Source: Bacillus alveayuensis
Lineage (GTDB): Bacteria; Bacillota; Bacilli; Bacillales; Aeribacillaceae
NCBI GenBank assembly: GCA_030812955.1
Contig: JAUSTR010000003.1
Location: 158,362 to 222,361, forward strand
DNA length: 64,000 bases
Reading direction: 5' to 3'
In this document: one piece after another, positions 10,902 through 20,327 of the stretch
How the letters are laid out: each line of letters opens with the position of its first letter
Position numbering within the stretch: position 1 is the first letter of the stretch
Notes under the pieces: model-generated
What the model saw: the letters and a program-made list of their open reading frames with translations, nothing else
Database searches by the model: none
What the model was told of the DNA's origin: nothing
Made by a program: the position numbers and the translations under genes

Positions 10902-13064
10902 CTAAAGAACATCTTGTTGTTTAATTGGTAAAGTAATATAAAAAGTTGTACCGTACCCTACTTTACTTTGAACTTCGACTTTTCCATTATGCTCCTCGAT
11001 AATTTTAAAACTAACCATGAGTCCTAAGCCTGTTCCACGTTCTTTCGTTGTGTAAAAAGGCTCCCCTAACTTTTTGATTTTCTCTTTTGGAATTCCAGTT
11101 CCTTCGTCTTGAATTGAAATCTTAATTGTTTGGTCTGTGTTTTTACGTATTTTCACATATATATTTCCACCTTTTGGCATCACTTCGATCGCATTTTTTA
11201 ATATATTAATAAACACTTGCTTTAGTTGATTTGGTTCACAATAAATTTCAGGTACTGGATCGTATTCTAGATGAATTTGCACATTCGTTAAAATGGCTTG
11301 TGCATTTAATAATTCAATGGTTTCTTTCATAATTGTGACAATATGCTTTTGTTGATAATGGATCGCTTGTGGTTTGGCTAACATTAAAAACTCAGTAATA
11401 ATCGTTTCGATTCTTTTCAGTTCTGATGAAATAACATGAAAATACATCGAGTGATCTTCACTAATACTTCCTTTTAATAATTGAATAAATCCTTTTAACG
11501 ATGTCATAGGGTTTCTAATTTCATGAGCAATACCTGCAGCAAGCTCCCCTACTACATTTAGTGTATCTGACTTTCTTAGCCTTTCCTCCATTTCTTTTTT
11601 CTCTGTGACATCACGAAAAATGGCTAAATTCATATTTTCAATAATGTTTCGTTTAAATGAGCATTCAATGATACGCTCCTCACCATTTTGTAACGTAAAC
11701 GGCAATTCTTTCGTTAATTTATCACAATTGCCAAAATACTTTTCAATCATTTCTCGACTAATAAAGTCATTTAAATTATACTCTCGTATTTTCCGATGAG
11801 GTAAGCTTAATATTTTGCTTGCAGCTGGGTTGGCGTCTATAATATTCATGTTATCATCAAACAATACAATTCCGTCCATCGCACCATTAAAAACTTTCCG
11901 AAACTTTTGCTCGTTTTCTCGCAATTCTTTTTCCATTTGTTTTCGATCGCTCACATTGCGCAAAATGGTCATATGATATCCATCTTGCATTCTTTTTGAG
12001 GTAAACTCTAATTGCTTCGCTTGATTATTTGCCATATGAAAGAGCAGCTCTTCTCGTATTGCTCCGCTTTTAAAATATTTTCGAATAATTTTTCTAAGCT
12101 TCGGATCCTTAGGGTCAATAAAGTCACATATATGGCTTTTTAGCAGCTGTTTAAGCGGCAGCTCAAAAGTTCGACATGCCCATTGGTTCGCCCGAACGAT
12201 TCTTCCGGTTTTATCCCAAATAACTATTGCATCTAGCGCATACTCAAAAACATCACGAAATCTTTCTTCACTTTCCTCCAATTGCTGCTCCATTATTCTT
12301 TTTTCCGTAATATCCCTTAAAATTACCATGTAAAAACCGTTTAAAATATTAGCCGTTGAAGTAAATTCAAACAATTTATTTTTACCGTTTTGCAGTTGAA
12401 CTTCAAGCTCTCCAGTTGCTTTTCCTTCCAGATATAATGATTTTTTTATACGTTCAATGATTTTTACATCTGTAACAAAATCCTTTAATTTATATTGATT
12501 TAAATGTTGGCGACTAATTTCAAAACTCGAACAAAAGGAATGATTGGCATCAATGAAATTTTCATCTTCATCAAAAATGACGATCCCATCAACGGCGCGG
12601 TCAAATAAATCTTGGAATAGTTGTTCATTGATCGTCCGATCTCGCTCATTAATTTTTCGAGCAGATATGTCGCGAATGATGAAAAGATGATGATGACCAA
12701 ATGATTGTGCAGAATATTCTATATATTTAATGCGCCCATCATCTAACTTGATGATCAATTCATCTTTATGACAGCCTTTGTTATTCAAATAGGTGAATTG
12801 TCGTTCTACTTCCTCTTTAGGCATTAAATTAATAAAGTCAAAAAAATTCCGTTTGAATAGTTCTTCCTTTACTAGCTGAAAAAGATGACAAGAGGCTTCA
12901 TTTACATTGATAAAGTGAAACTCCTCATCCAATATCACAATAGCATCAATCACCTGTTCAAAAAACAGCTTATACTCATTTAGTTTTTCCCTTAATTGTT
13001 TATTCTCCGCTGTTAGCTTTTGAACTAGATCCTTTTGATCCATCGTTTTGAGAAATTGTTTCAA
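10902..13064 (-). CDS. kinE: multi-PAS sensor histidine kinase of the sporulation phosphorelay type
   Basis: A cytoplasmic kinase of about 720 residues with no membrane segment. Four PAS modules lie in a row, each opening with a motif such as DAIVILDEEF, DGIVIFDEDE, DAIVIWDKTG and DGIVLFDDNM. HisKA (GELAAGIAHEIRNPMTSLKG, phospho-His) and the HATPase (NILKNAIEV, DEGTGIP, TTKERGTGLGL) follow. It sits beside ogt and mtn as KinE does in B. subtilis, and such kinases feed phosphate to Spo0F. The best start is TTG 13064 behind AGGGGGTGG; the frame stays open to 13091 but lacks a ribosome site there. The signal is unknown. Confidence 0.82.
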   Translation of the reverse strand: MKQFLKTMDQKDLVQKLTAENKQLREKLNEYKLFFEQVIDAIVILDEEFHFINVNEASCHLFQLVKEELFKRNFFDFINLMPKEEVERQFTYLNNKGCHKDELIIKLDDGRIKYIEYSAQSFGHHHLFIIRDISARKINERDRTINEQLFQDLFDRAVDGIVIFDEDENFIDANHSFCSSFEISRQHLNQYKLKDFVTDVKIIERIKKSLYLEGKATGELEVQLQNGKNKLFEFTSTANILNGFYMVILRDITEKRIMEQQLEESEERFRDVFEYALDAIVIWDKTGRIVRANQWACRTFELPLKQLLKSHICDFIDPKDPKLRKIIRKYFKSGAIREELLFHMANNQAKQLEFTSKRMQDGYHMTILRNVSDRKQMEKELRENEQKFRKVFNGAMDGIVLFDDNMNIIDANPAASKILSLPHRKIREYNLNDFISREMIEKYFGNCDKLTKELPFTLQNGEERIIECSFKRNIIENMNLAIFRDVTEKKEMEERLRKSDTLNVVGELAAGIAHEIRNPMTSLKGFIQLLKGSISEDHSMYFHVISSELKRIETIITEFLMLAKPQAIHYQQKHIVTIMKETIELLNAQAILTNVQIHLEYDPVPEIYCEPNQLKQVFINILKNAIEVMPKGGNIYVKIRKNTDQTIKISIQDEGTGIPKEKIKKLGEPFYTTKERGTGLGLMVSFKIIEEHNGKVEVQSKVGYGTTFYITLPIKQQDVL

Positions 13065-13191
13065 GCTTCCACCCCCTGAATAGACATACACTTATAAAAA
13101 GTTCTACATTGCTTTTTACAGTCCTCCATCATGTTCAATTTTCGAACATGAGAACACCAAGTAATGGTAAATTTCTTCTTGTTTTTCTTCT

Positions 13192-13583
13192 AAATGTAGA
13201 TGAGCAAATTCCCTAACATAAATTTACATCCAAACAAAAAAGGAGACATGAACCCAACTCCTTGGTTAGAATAGATGTGCTACCAACTACCTACAAGGAG
13301 TTTCATGTCTCATGAATAGATTAGCGCATCATCAAGGAATCCACAAGTTTTTCACAACGTTTGGTCATTTCTCTTGTTTCCTATCCTATTTATGTCCTTC
13401 ATCAGTCCTATGAAGGACATTTCTTATGCTTTCCATCTTATTTATGTCCTTCAAAAGCCTCATGACGGACATTCATCATCTACATTTGCTTCTTTTTGGA
13501 CTTCATCTCCACCTGAAGCTTAATGGATACCGCGTTCGCGGGCGTCGGGCAATGAAACGGTATGGATCTTTGTATAACTAAGA
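13192..13583 (+). mobile_element. internally deleted IS remnant, copy 1 (family C)
   Basis: This stretch matches 44712-45160 closely. It opens with AATGTAGATGAGC and has an inverted pair GAGACATGAA/TTCATGTCTC. A start (ATG 13312) encodes MNRLAHHQGIHKFF, which resembles a transposase N-terminus. That is joined to non-coding 52-bp repeats and then to a short piece (MKRYGSLYN) matching the C-terminal transposase remnant of copy 2. The main catalytic region is missing, so this is a non-autonomous derivative. The IS family cannot be fixed from the remnant. Confidence 0.65.
13389..13490 (+). repeat. two 52-bp tandem hairpin repeats inside IS remnant copy 1
   Basis: GTCCTTCAT and ATGAAGGAC arms form a hairpin in the first unit, and the pattern recurs exactly 52 bases later (CCT of each unit at 13396 and 13448). 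The copy at 44.9 kb has three such units at the same period. Confidence 0.7.
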
Positions 13584-13638
13584 CTCCTGCTGCCAGGAAT
13601 ACCAATCGAACGAAAAATTTTGAATTCGAATCACAAGC

Positions 13639-13851
13639 GTGTTGATTAACCAATAATAACCAGTTGAGATAACTCTATTTCTAGCTTTTCTGCCGAAGTC
13701 GGCAAGCGAATAGCTTGCCCTTCTCGAACAAGAACATCAGCGGCCAAATGAATTTGTCCGCTAGCGTTCTTGTTCGAGGATGTGGAAGAAAAACTTGTGT
13801 TCAGCCATACGATTCTGTATGTTTAAGTAAAATAATGGATAATCAACACTT
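13639..13851 (+). mobile_element. MITE-like multi-hairpin element, family A copy 1
   Basis: Ends are inverted repeats: GTGTTGATTAACCAATA at the left and GTGTTGATTATCCATTA on the other strand at the right. Inside are hairpins with GGCAAGC/GCTTGCC and CGAACAAGAAC/GTTCTTGTTCG arms. It matches the reverse complement of 22728-22966 but lacks about 25 internal bases present there. There is no coding capacity. Confidence 0.75.
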
Positions 13852-13890
13852 ATGTTCAAATCATTTTCATTCTCCTAAAATCCTCATTAA

Positions 13891-14607
13891 TCAATCATCG
13901 ACGATAATATAAGATGCTTTGATTGGACCATGTACCCCGACAACGAGATTCATTTCAATATCAGCTGAGTTGCTTGGACCAGAGATAAAATTAATACAAG
14001 AAGCGATTGTTTCTCCATTCTCTATCCTTTCGTGTATGATTTTTGCAGCTTGTGTAATTCTTGGCACAATCGTACTTTTCGGGATAATGGCAATATACGT
14101 TGCAGGGAGCAAGCTTACTGATCTCCCTTTTCCTTCTGAACTAAATAATACGACAGTCCCAGATTCAGCAAGTGTTAGATCGCTAAACGTAATGCCGACA
14201 TTTGCTTTTTCAGCGATTTGAATATTTTCCTCACCTAGATGAGGATCCCAAATGTGTGTTTCGATATTTTCATTTGGAAGGTCTTGAACAATCCATTGAC
14301 GCAAATTCCATTGATCTAACCGTGGATCCTCCCAAGTAATGACAGGACCCCCTCCGTAATTTTGAATAATTTGTTCGATTGTTTTCACTAAATACTCTTT
14401 AGACACATAATAAGCATCTGTTTCGATCTGTCGGCATTGCTTGATTAAAACTTGGACAAGTTCATCTAACGTATGATGTTTGAATACTTCCCATTGCGGT
14501 TTATATGTATAATCTGGCCTTCTAACCCTTTCAGTTCTCCGCTGTCTTCCTAGCTTTTCCGCTACATTAGCTAAAAATGCGTCTCTGTTGTGGATCTTCC
14601 CCTTCAT
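13891..14607 (-). CDS. lutC: L-lactate utilisation protein LutC (LUD domain)
   Basis: LutC is the third subunit of the LutABC lactate oxidation system. At 238 residues it is one LUD domain, with the family stretch [32 protein letters not shown] in the middle and [22 protein letters not shown] near the end. Its ATG overlaps the lutB stop by four bases, so translation is coupled. Last gene of lutABC, with the family A element downstream. Confidence 0.93.
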   Translation of the reverse strand: MKGKIHNRDAFLANVAEKLGRQRRTERVRRPDYTYKPQWEVFKHHTLDELVQVLIKQCRQIETDAYYVSKEYLVKTIEQIIQNYGGGPVITWEDPRLDQWNLRQWIVQDLPNENIETHIWDPHLGEENIQIAEKANVGITFSDLTLAESGTVVLFSSEGKGRSVSLLPATYIAIIPKSTIVPRITQAAKIIHERIENGETIASCINFISGPSNSADIEMNLVVGVHGPIKASYIIVDD

Positions 14608-16031
14608 TTATGTTCACCCCTTTTTTCTCGTTGTTGAAACCATTCACGGAAGCCTTTTTTTGGTAATGGAAATTCACGTATTTGTGTCCATGCCTTTAAC
14701 GGGCCGGGACCGCTTGAGATCTTTTCATCTTTTACGAACGGTTTCATGGCGGTAGGGGCCATTATGGATCCTAATTTATATAATGCCGGATTCGCTGCTC
14801 CTAGTCCAAACGCCTTCATCGCAAGCTTTTCTGAAATGGGTGCACGACCTTCTTTTTCTACAATCACTTGCCGATGTTTATGAAGTAGTTCATGAAGGGG
14901 AATTTTGACTGGACACGCTTCCGAACACGCTGCACATAAAGTTGATGCATAAGGCAGCTCTTTATAGTCATCATATCCTCCTAATAGAGGGGATAAAACG
15001 GCACCAATTGGTCCGGAATAGATCGAACCGTATGAATGGCCGCCAACATGACGATAAACGGGACAAACGTTAACACAGGCTGCACAACGTATACATTGTA
15101 GTACTGATTGGAATTCAGTTCCTAATATTTTTGAACGTCCATTATCAACAATGACTAAGTGGAATTCCTCAGGTCCATCGACGTCCCCTTGTTCTTTCGG
15201 ACCGGATAGCACCGTTACATAGCTTGTTAGTTTTTGTCCTACTGCACTTCTTGTAAGCAAACTTACAAGGATTTCAAATTCTTCAAAAGTCGGGACAATT
15301 CGCTCCATCCCCATTACTGTAATTTGTGTTTTCGGTATTGTTGTAACAAGCCGTGCGTTTCCTTCATTTGTGACCAAACTAATGGAGCCTGACTCAGCAA
15401 TAGCAAAATTGCACCCTGTTATGCCAACATCTGCCGTTATAAACTCTTTTCTTAACATATTACGTGCATGTAGGGCTAATTCTTCCGGTTTTTCTGTTTT
15501 CGTATATTGCAGCTTCTTTTTAAACACATCACGGATTTGCTCCTTATTTTTATGAAGGGCAGGTGTTACAATATGTGATGGGGGATCATGATCATCGATT
15601 TGCAAAATATATTCGCCAAGGTCTGTTTCGATCACTTGACACCCTTCTTGTTCCAAGCATTCGTTTAAATGAATTTCTTCTGTGACCATCGATTTGGATT
15701 TCACAATTTTTTTGGCATTTTTCTTTTGAATCACGCTTCGAATGTATTCGTTTGCTTCTTCTGCTGTTTGCGCAAAAAACACATGTCCACCACGTTTGGC
15801 GACATTTTCACTTAATTGATGTAAATAGAAATCTAAATTTTCAAGTGTATGTTTGCGAATTTCTTCTCCTAATGCACGCCATTCTTCCCAATTTCCAAGC
15901 TCTTCAGCTGCTTGCAGCCGTCTATTTCGCAATCTCTCTTGTGCACCTGCGACTGCTTGACGCATAAAATCATTTTGAATCCCTTTATGGATGCGTTCCT
16001 GAAATGATTCCTCACTAATTTTCATGGCCAT
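14604..16031 (-). CDS. lutB: L-lactate utilisation iron-sulfur protein LutB
   Basis: Electron-transfer subunit of the LutABC L-lactate dehydrogenase system. Residues to about 300 form a LUD-like domain ([25 protein letters not shown]). Two 4Fe-4S motifs follow, [14 protein letters not shown] and [13 protein letters not shown]. Length 475 agrees with B. subtilis LutB. ATG 16031 is preceded by a G-rich ribosome site; a second ATG two codons later is possible. It lies 15 bases after lutA. Confidence 0.94.
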   Translation of the reverse strand: MAMKISEESFQERIHKGIQNDFMRQAVAGAQERLRNRRLQAAEELGNWEEWRALGEEIRKHTLENLDFYLHQLSENVAKRGGHVFFAQTAEEANEYIRSVIQKKNAKKIVKSKSMVTEEIHLNECLEQEGCQVIETDLGEYILQIDDHDPPSHIVTPALHKNKEQIRDVFKKKLQYTKTEKPEELALHARNMLRKEFITADVGITGCNFAIAESGSISLVTNEGNARLVTTIPKTQITVMGMERIVPTFEEFEILVSLLTRSAVGQKLTSYVTVLSGPKEQGDVDGPEEFHLVIVDNGRSKILGTEFQSVLQCIRCAACVNVCPVYRHVGGHSYGSIYSGPIGAVLSPLLGGYDDYKELPYASTLCAACSEACPVKIPLHELLHKHRQVIVEKEGRAPISEKLAMKAFGLGAANPALYKLGSIMAPTAMKPFVKDEKISSGPGPLKAWTQIREFPLPKKGFREWFQQREKRGEHK

Positions 16032-16046
16032 ATTATCCCCCCGTTT

Positions 16047-16769
16047 CTAGGATTCGCATGTATTTAAAACTTCTGCTATATGTAAAACTTTCACTTGTTT
16101 TCCTTTTCTGTCAATGCGGCCGCCGATGTTCATTAAGCAGCCACAATCGGCCCCAATTAAATAGTCAGCCCCAGTTTCTTCGACATTCTGAACTTTTTCA
16201 TCCACCATTTGTTCGGAAATTTCCGCCATTTTAACGGAAAAAGTCCCCCCAAAACCGCAGCAACTATGACTATTTTTTAGAGGAATCACTTCTAAACCTT
16301 CTACATTTTTTAATAAAATAAATGGCGCATCTTTTACTCCAAGTAATCTAGTCATATGGCAGGAAGTATGATAGGTGGCTTTTCCTTTTAATTTAGCCCC
16401 GACATTCTCAATTTTTAAAACTTCCACGATAAATTGGGTGAGCTCATATGTCTTACGGGCAAGCTTTTTTGCTCGTTCTTCCCACAATGGCTCATCCTTA
16501 AAAACGTTTGGATACTCTTTAAACATTGTTGCACAAGAACCAGAAGGTGTGACAACATATTCCGCCTTTTCAAATGTGCGAATCATATTTTTCATCGCTT
16601 CTTTTGCATCTTTTACATAACCACTATTATAGGCAGGCTGTCCACAGCAAATTTGGCTTTCTGGAAATTCTACTTCACAGCCCAGCCTTTCCAATAGTTC
16701 AACCGTCGCCTTGCCGACGGACGGGTGAAACATATCAACTAAACACGTTACAAATAATGAGACCTTCAT
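16047..16769 (-). CDS. lutA: L-lactate utilisation protein LutA (CCG-domain oxidoreductase subunit)
   Basis: First gene of lutABC. The 240-residue protein contains two cysteine-rich CCG domains, seen as [11 protein letters not shown] near residue 40 and [13 protein letters not shown] near residue 175, as in the GlcF C-terminal half and heterodisulfide reductase subunit B. GGGGAGTCAA precedes ATG 16769. A family B repeat begins only 22 bases upstream of the start, leaving the ribosome site intact but separating it from the operator and promoter. Confidence 0.94.
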   Translation of the reverse strand: MKVSLFVTCLVDMFHPSVGKATVELLERLGCEVEFPESQICCGQPAYNSGYVKDAKEAMKNMIRTFEKAEYVVTPSGSCATMFKEYPNVFKDEPLWEERAKKLARKTYELTQFIVEVLKIENVGAKLKGKATYHTSCHMTRLLGVKDAPFILLKNVEGLEVIPLKNSHSCCGFGGTFSVKMAEISEQMVDEKVQNVEETGADYLIGADCGCLMNIGGRIDRKGKQVKVLHIAEVLNTCES

Positions 16770-16791
16770 TTGACTCCCCTCGCTCTTTTTT

Positions 16792-16977
16792 AAAGACTCT
16801 TTTCTAATAGATTGTTGCTTAGCTTTTCAACTGTCTGGCAAGCGTTACGCTTGCTTTGACGCTATAGCGTGATATGAACCGAACAAAAGTCGATTGTCGG
16901 ACAAATGTAATTTCCAACCGCGTGCTTTACTCGGTTCCAAGACAGCCGAAGCAACAAAGTTTACAAAACAGCCTTTT
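16792..16977. mobile_element. MITE-like multi-hairpin element, family B copy 1, in the lutABC leader
   Basis: This copy runs from ACTCTTTTCTAATAGATTG to AACAAAGTTTACAAAACAGCC and retains the GCAAGCGTTACGCTTGC and GACGCTATAGCGTG hairpins and the GAACCGAACAAAAGTCGA segment. It is more diverged than the copies at 25.8 and 58.8 kb. It lies between the lutABC promoter and lutA, so the mRNA leader would contain its folded structure. Confidence 0.75.
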
Positions 16978-17009
16978 TCAAATAAGTAAGATAACGCTTT
17001 CTTTTTACA

Positions 17010-17053
17010 ACTTTAGCTCTTTTTGATTCATTAGTCAACTGGTCATCAGATGA
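17010..17053 (-). promoter_or_regulatory. lutABC promoter with LutR operator
   Basis: On the - strand, TTGACT (17038-17033) and TAAAGT (17015-17010) are 17 bases apart. Directly upstream, 17043-17053 reads TCATCAGATGA, which fits the TCATC-N1-GATGA pattern known for B. subtilis LutR and is identical to the site before lutP. Repressor bound there would touch the -35 region. The start site would be near 17003, just before the family B element. Confidence 0.72.
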
Positions 17054-17103
17054 CTTGAATAAAGATCACTTTTGCTGTATTCTAAATGATTTATATTATT
17101 ATG

Positions 17104-17128
17104 AAAAAGGACCTTTTTTAGGTCCCTG
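17104..17128 (-). terminator. lutR terminator overlapping its stop codon
   Basis: On the - strand, GGACC and GGTCC flank a seven-base A-rich loop, followed by TTTTTC. The stop codon of lutR lies in the loop. Confidence 0.7.
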
Positions 17129-17849
17129 TTTTGATCTGTGCAAGATGATGTTTTTTTAAGACATTTTCAACATCTGTAAGATGAACGAGCATTAAATGTT
17201 GGGCCTCATCAGCATTTTTTCTTTCAATTGCCTTAAAAATCGCTTCATGCTCTCTAAAGATCTTCTCGGCTGTAACTTGTTGAGAATATAACCATATCTT
17301 TCGCGTTTCTCGCATTGTTTCAACAATCATGCCTGCAACATTGTTCATTAAGCTAACTAAAATCGGATTTTGTGATGCTGAGGCAATCGCCATGTGAAAA
17401 AGCCAATCGGCTTTTTCTCCTAATTCTTCATCATCTAAATTTCCTTTCATTTCATTTAAGGCAAACTGCATCGCCTGCAGATCTTTATCTGTCCGCTTTG
17501 TCGCTGCAGCAAATGCTGCTCCTACCTCTAATATTTTTCGAACCTCTAATAAATGCTCCACATCTTCCATGTTCATTAAAGCTGCTGTTGATAACGGCAA
17601 AGTGAAGGTCATCGGGTCAAATTCTTTTACAAAGGTCCCTTCGCCTTGCTTCATTTCGACGATCCCCATTGCCCGTAATGCACTTAATGCCTCACGAATC
17701 GCAGCACGGCCAACTTTAAAGTTTTCGGCAAGCTGCTGAACAGAATCTAATTTCTGACCAGGCTTTATTTCTCCTTTCTTGATCATATCTAAAATGGCTT
17801 CTGCCACTTCTTCATAAATTTTTCGCGGTTTTATTTGCTTATATTCCAT
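17118..17849 (-). CDS. lutR: GntR/FadR-family transcriptional regulator LutR
   Basis: Predicted repressor of lactate genes. The N-terminal winged helix (residues 1-75) has the typical LDSVQQLAENFKVGRAAIREALSALRAMGIVEMKQGEGTFV, and the rest is an FCD ligand domain with His/Asp/Glu metal-type residues. ATG 17849 lies six bases after GAGGTG; the in-frame GTG at 17858 is part of that ribosome site. It is divergent from lutP and upstream of lutABC, and identical TCATCAGATGA sites stand before both, supporting its identity as LutR. Confidence 0.88.
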   Translation of the reverse strand: MEYKQIKPRKIYEEVAEAILDMIKKGEIKPGQKLDSVQQLAENFKVGRAAIREALSALRAMGIVEMKQGEGTFVKEFDPMTFTLPLSTAALMNMEDVEHLLEVRKILEVGAAFAAATKRTDKDLQAMQFALNEMKGNLDDEELGEKADWLFHMAIASASQNPILVSLMNNVAGMIVETMRETRKIWLYSQQVTAEKIFREHEAIFKAIERKNADEAQHLMLVHLTDVENVLKKHHLAQIKTGT

Positions 17850-17947
17850 ATTATTCACCTCAGAGATTTTCCTATAAAAACAAATATCATAAACATATTC
17901 ATACGATTATTTTACTGGATATCCTTTAAAAAAAGCAAAATTGTGTC

Positions 17948-17999
17948 TTGAAAAATGGTAACGGTTACATTATCATATAATTTAGTCATCAGATGACTA
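17948..17999 (+). promoter_or_regulatory. lutP promoter with LutR operator and cre-like site
   Basis: TTGAAA (17948-17953) and TATCAT (17971-17976) are 17 bases apart. The 17-bp palindrome TAGTCATCAGATGACTA (17983-17999) lies where transcription would start and contains TCATCAGATGA. Within the spacer, TGGTAACGGTTACA (17956-17969) matches the catabolite-response element consensus except for two positions, suggesting CcpA control as well. The cre call is weaker than the operator. Confidence 0.65.
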
Positions 18000-18068
18000 T
18001 ATGACCTAACATTTTTAAGTATTTTAATAATCAGAATTTTCATTATTATTGTTAAGGGGGAAATTTCC

Positions 18069-19862
18069 ATGAGCTTAGGGGTATTATCTTTTATTGCGAT
18101 GATCCCAATTGTAAGTGTTTTCATTTTTCTCGTCTTGCTGCAATGGCCAGCCAAGCGTGCGATGCCAGTGGCTCTTATGATTACCGCGTTAACAGCTTAT
18201 TTTTTATGGGGAACAGACAAAAATGTTATTGCCGCCTCTGTCCTGAATGGAATGATCACTTCTTTTGAAATTTTATTAATCGTTTTTGGTGCTGTTTTAC
18301 TTTTAAATACGTTGAAGGAGAGCGGAGCGGTTGCAACTATTCGCAAAGGCTTTATTACCATTTCACCAGACCGCAGAATTCAAACGATCATTATTGCCTG
18401 GTTGTTCGGCTCTTTTATTGAAGGGGCTTCAGGATGGGGAACACCAGCTGCCATTACGGCTCCCCTTCTCGTAGCGATTGGCTTTCCAGCAATGGCAGCT
18501 GTTTTAGTTGCGCTCATTATGCAAAGTACTCCCGTCTCCTATGGGGCGATTGGCACACCTATATTAGTCGGTGTTAATGGGAGCTTAGCTAATCAACCGA
18601 GTGTGTTAAATGCTTTAGGAGATTGGGAATATCAGTCCTATTTATTAAAAATTACAGCAAATGTCGGCTTGCTTCATGCAATTGTTGGTTTTTTAATTCC
18701 GCTTTTCATGGTCAGCATGCTTACACGTTTTTTTGGAAAAGAACGCTCTTTCCGCAAAGGTTTACAAGTATGGAAATTTGCTTTATTTGCAGGTGTATCC
18801 TTTACCGTTCCGTACTATATCATTGCAGCCTTTTTAGGACCAGAATTCCCTTCATTAATCGGGGCCTTAATTGGTATGATCATCGTTATTCCTGCTGCTA
18901 AAAAAGGAATGTTTATGCCAAAAGAAAGTGAAATTTTCGATTTCGAGGAAAGAAAAAATTGGGAAGCCGAATGGATTGGGAATTTAAATAAAGAACAGCC
19001 GAAGGAAATGATAAAAGGGAAAGAGCTTTCCTTAATAAAAGCATGGTCTCCTTATATATTCGTCGCAATTTTGCTCGTTTTAACGCGAGTATCACCACAA
19101 GTAAAAGAAATGTTGACATCTAAATATGTTACTTTATCAATTGAAGGCTTTTTTGGGACAAATATTGGTTACAAGCTTTCACCTTTATATGTACCGGGAA
19201 CGATCTTTATTTTTGTGTCAATATTAACGTTTTTCTTCCATAAAATGAATTGGTCCTCCTATCAAAAAGCTTGGTCCAATTCCTTAAAAACGGTCGTTAG
19301 TGCAGGATCAGCGTTAATATTTGCAGTCCCGATGATAAAAATTTTCTTAAATACACAAACAGAAGAACTGACGAGCATGCCTTTAGTGCTCGCTGAAAGT
19401 TTAGCAAATGTAGTCGGACCGCTATGGCCATTTTTTGCCCCATCAATTGGAGCATTAGGAGCTTTTATAGCTGGTAGTAATACATTTAGTAATATGATGT
19501 TTTCGATCTTCCAATTTGGCGCTGCCCAAAACATCGGTCTAGATGTCACCGCAACGAGTTATGTTGTAGCATTGCAAGCCATTGGCGGAGCTGCCGGAAA
19601 TATGATTTGTGTACATAACGTCGTTGCCGCATCTGCAACAGTAGGTTTAATTGGGAAAGAAGGAATTTTAATACGTCGGGCTCTCATTCCGATGAGCTAT
19701 TATGTATTGGCTGGAGGCGCTATCGGGATGGCAATTATTTCAGGAGGATTGAACGTTTGGATATTCATTTACCTCCTTATCTTAATCGGATATTTCACCA
19801 TCATGTATTATAATAAAGGGAATCTTCCTGTTCGCGTTAAGAAAAAAGGAATGAGCGCTTAA
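18069..19862 (+). CDS. lutP: L-lactate permease
   Basis: A 597-residue LctP-family membrane protein with twelve or more hydrophobic helices and the family stretches [22 protein letters not shown] and [17 protein letters not shown]. It would import L-lactate by proton symport for oxidation by LutABC. ATG 18069 follows AAGGGGG. It is transcribed away from lutR. B. subtilis LutP has similar size and regulation. Confidence 0.93.
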   Translation: MSLGVLSFIAMIPIVSVFIFLVLLQWPAKRAMPVALMITALTAYFLWGTDKNVIAASVLNGMITSFEILLIVFGAVLLLNTLKESGAVATIRKGFITISPDRRIQTIIIAWLFGSFIEGASGWGTPAAITAPLLVAIGFPAMAAVLVALIMQSTPVSYGAIGTPILVGVNGSLANQPSVLNALGDWEYQSYLLKITANVGLLHAIVGFLIPLFMVSMLTRFFGKERSFRKGLQVWKFALFAGVSFTVPYYIIAAFLGPEFPSLIGALIGMIIVIPAAKKGMFMPKESEIFDFEERKNWEAEWIGNLNKEQPKEMIKGKELSLIKAWSPYIFVAILLVLTRVSPQVKEMLTSKYVTLSIEGFFGTNIGYKLSPLYVPGTIFIFVSILTFFFHKMNWSSYQKAWSNSLKTVVSAGSALIFAVPMIKIFLNTQTEELTSMPLVLAESLANVVGPLWPFFAPSIGALGAFIAGSNTFSNMMFSIFQFGAAQNIGLDVTATSYVVALQAIGGAAGNMICVHNVVAASATVGLIGKEGILIRRALIPMSYYVLAGGAIGMAIISGGLNVWIFIYLLILIGYFTIMYYNKGNLPVRVKKKGMSA

Positions 19863-19996
19863 AACATGTTAAAAAGAACAAAATCTCATCTTTTGGTTTA
19901 TTTACTATTAAAAAAATTATTTGATCAAAGAAATAACACTTAGTAAAGATAAAACCATAATACTTTAACTCCTCAAAATGTAAAGGTATAATATAA

Positions 19997-20155
19997 TTAG
20001 ACAAGGAGAAAGCCTTATACGATTACAGCATAGATTTTGTGGATGGATATTTAAGCGCCATAGCACAGTTCAGTGAAGTAAATTCCATCATCACTTGGAA
20101 TGAGAAAGATTTCAAACGTTTAGGTGTAGAGTTTTATACTCCTGAACAAGTATGA
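19997..20155 (+). pseudogene. remnant of a PIN-domain (VapC-like) nuclease
   Basis: An open frame without a start codon reads DYSIDFVDGYLSAIAQ, then IITWNEKDFKRLGVEFYTPEQV and a stop. This is the C-terminal half of a PIN domain, with the third acidic residue in the FVDGYLSA helix and the ITWNEKDF strand. The first two thirds and any antitoxin partner are absent, so it is a dead fragment of a toxin-antitoxin or stand-alone nuclease gene. Confidence 0.6.
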
Positions 20156-20185
20156 AATACTTAATAAGTTTATTCATGAAATACA

Positions 20186-20231
20186 AGAAGGTGTTCTAAA
20201 AGTATAAAAAATTGGGGCACCTTCTTTTTTG
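20186..20231 (+). terminator. terminator after the PIN remnant
   Basis: AGAAGGTG (20186-20193) pairs with CACCTTCT (20218-20225), followed by six T. It is retained behind the decayed gene. Confidence 0.75.
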
Positions 20232-20327
20232 ATTTCCGAATTTAAAAGAATAAATGATGATAAAATTTTTTATTAAAATTTATGATAGAATAATGTCGTT
20301 ACAAAATATGATATAAAGGTGTTGAAA

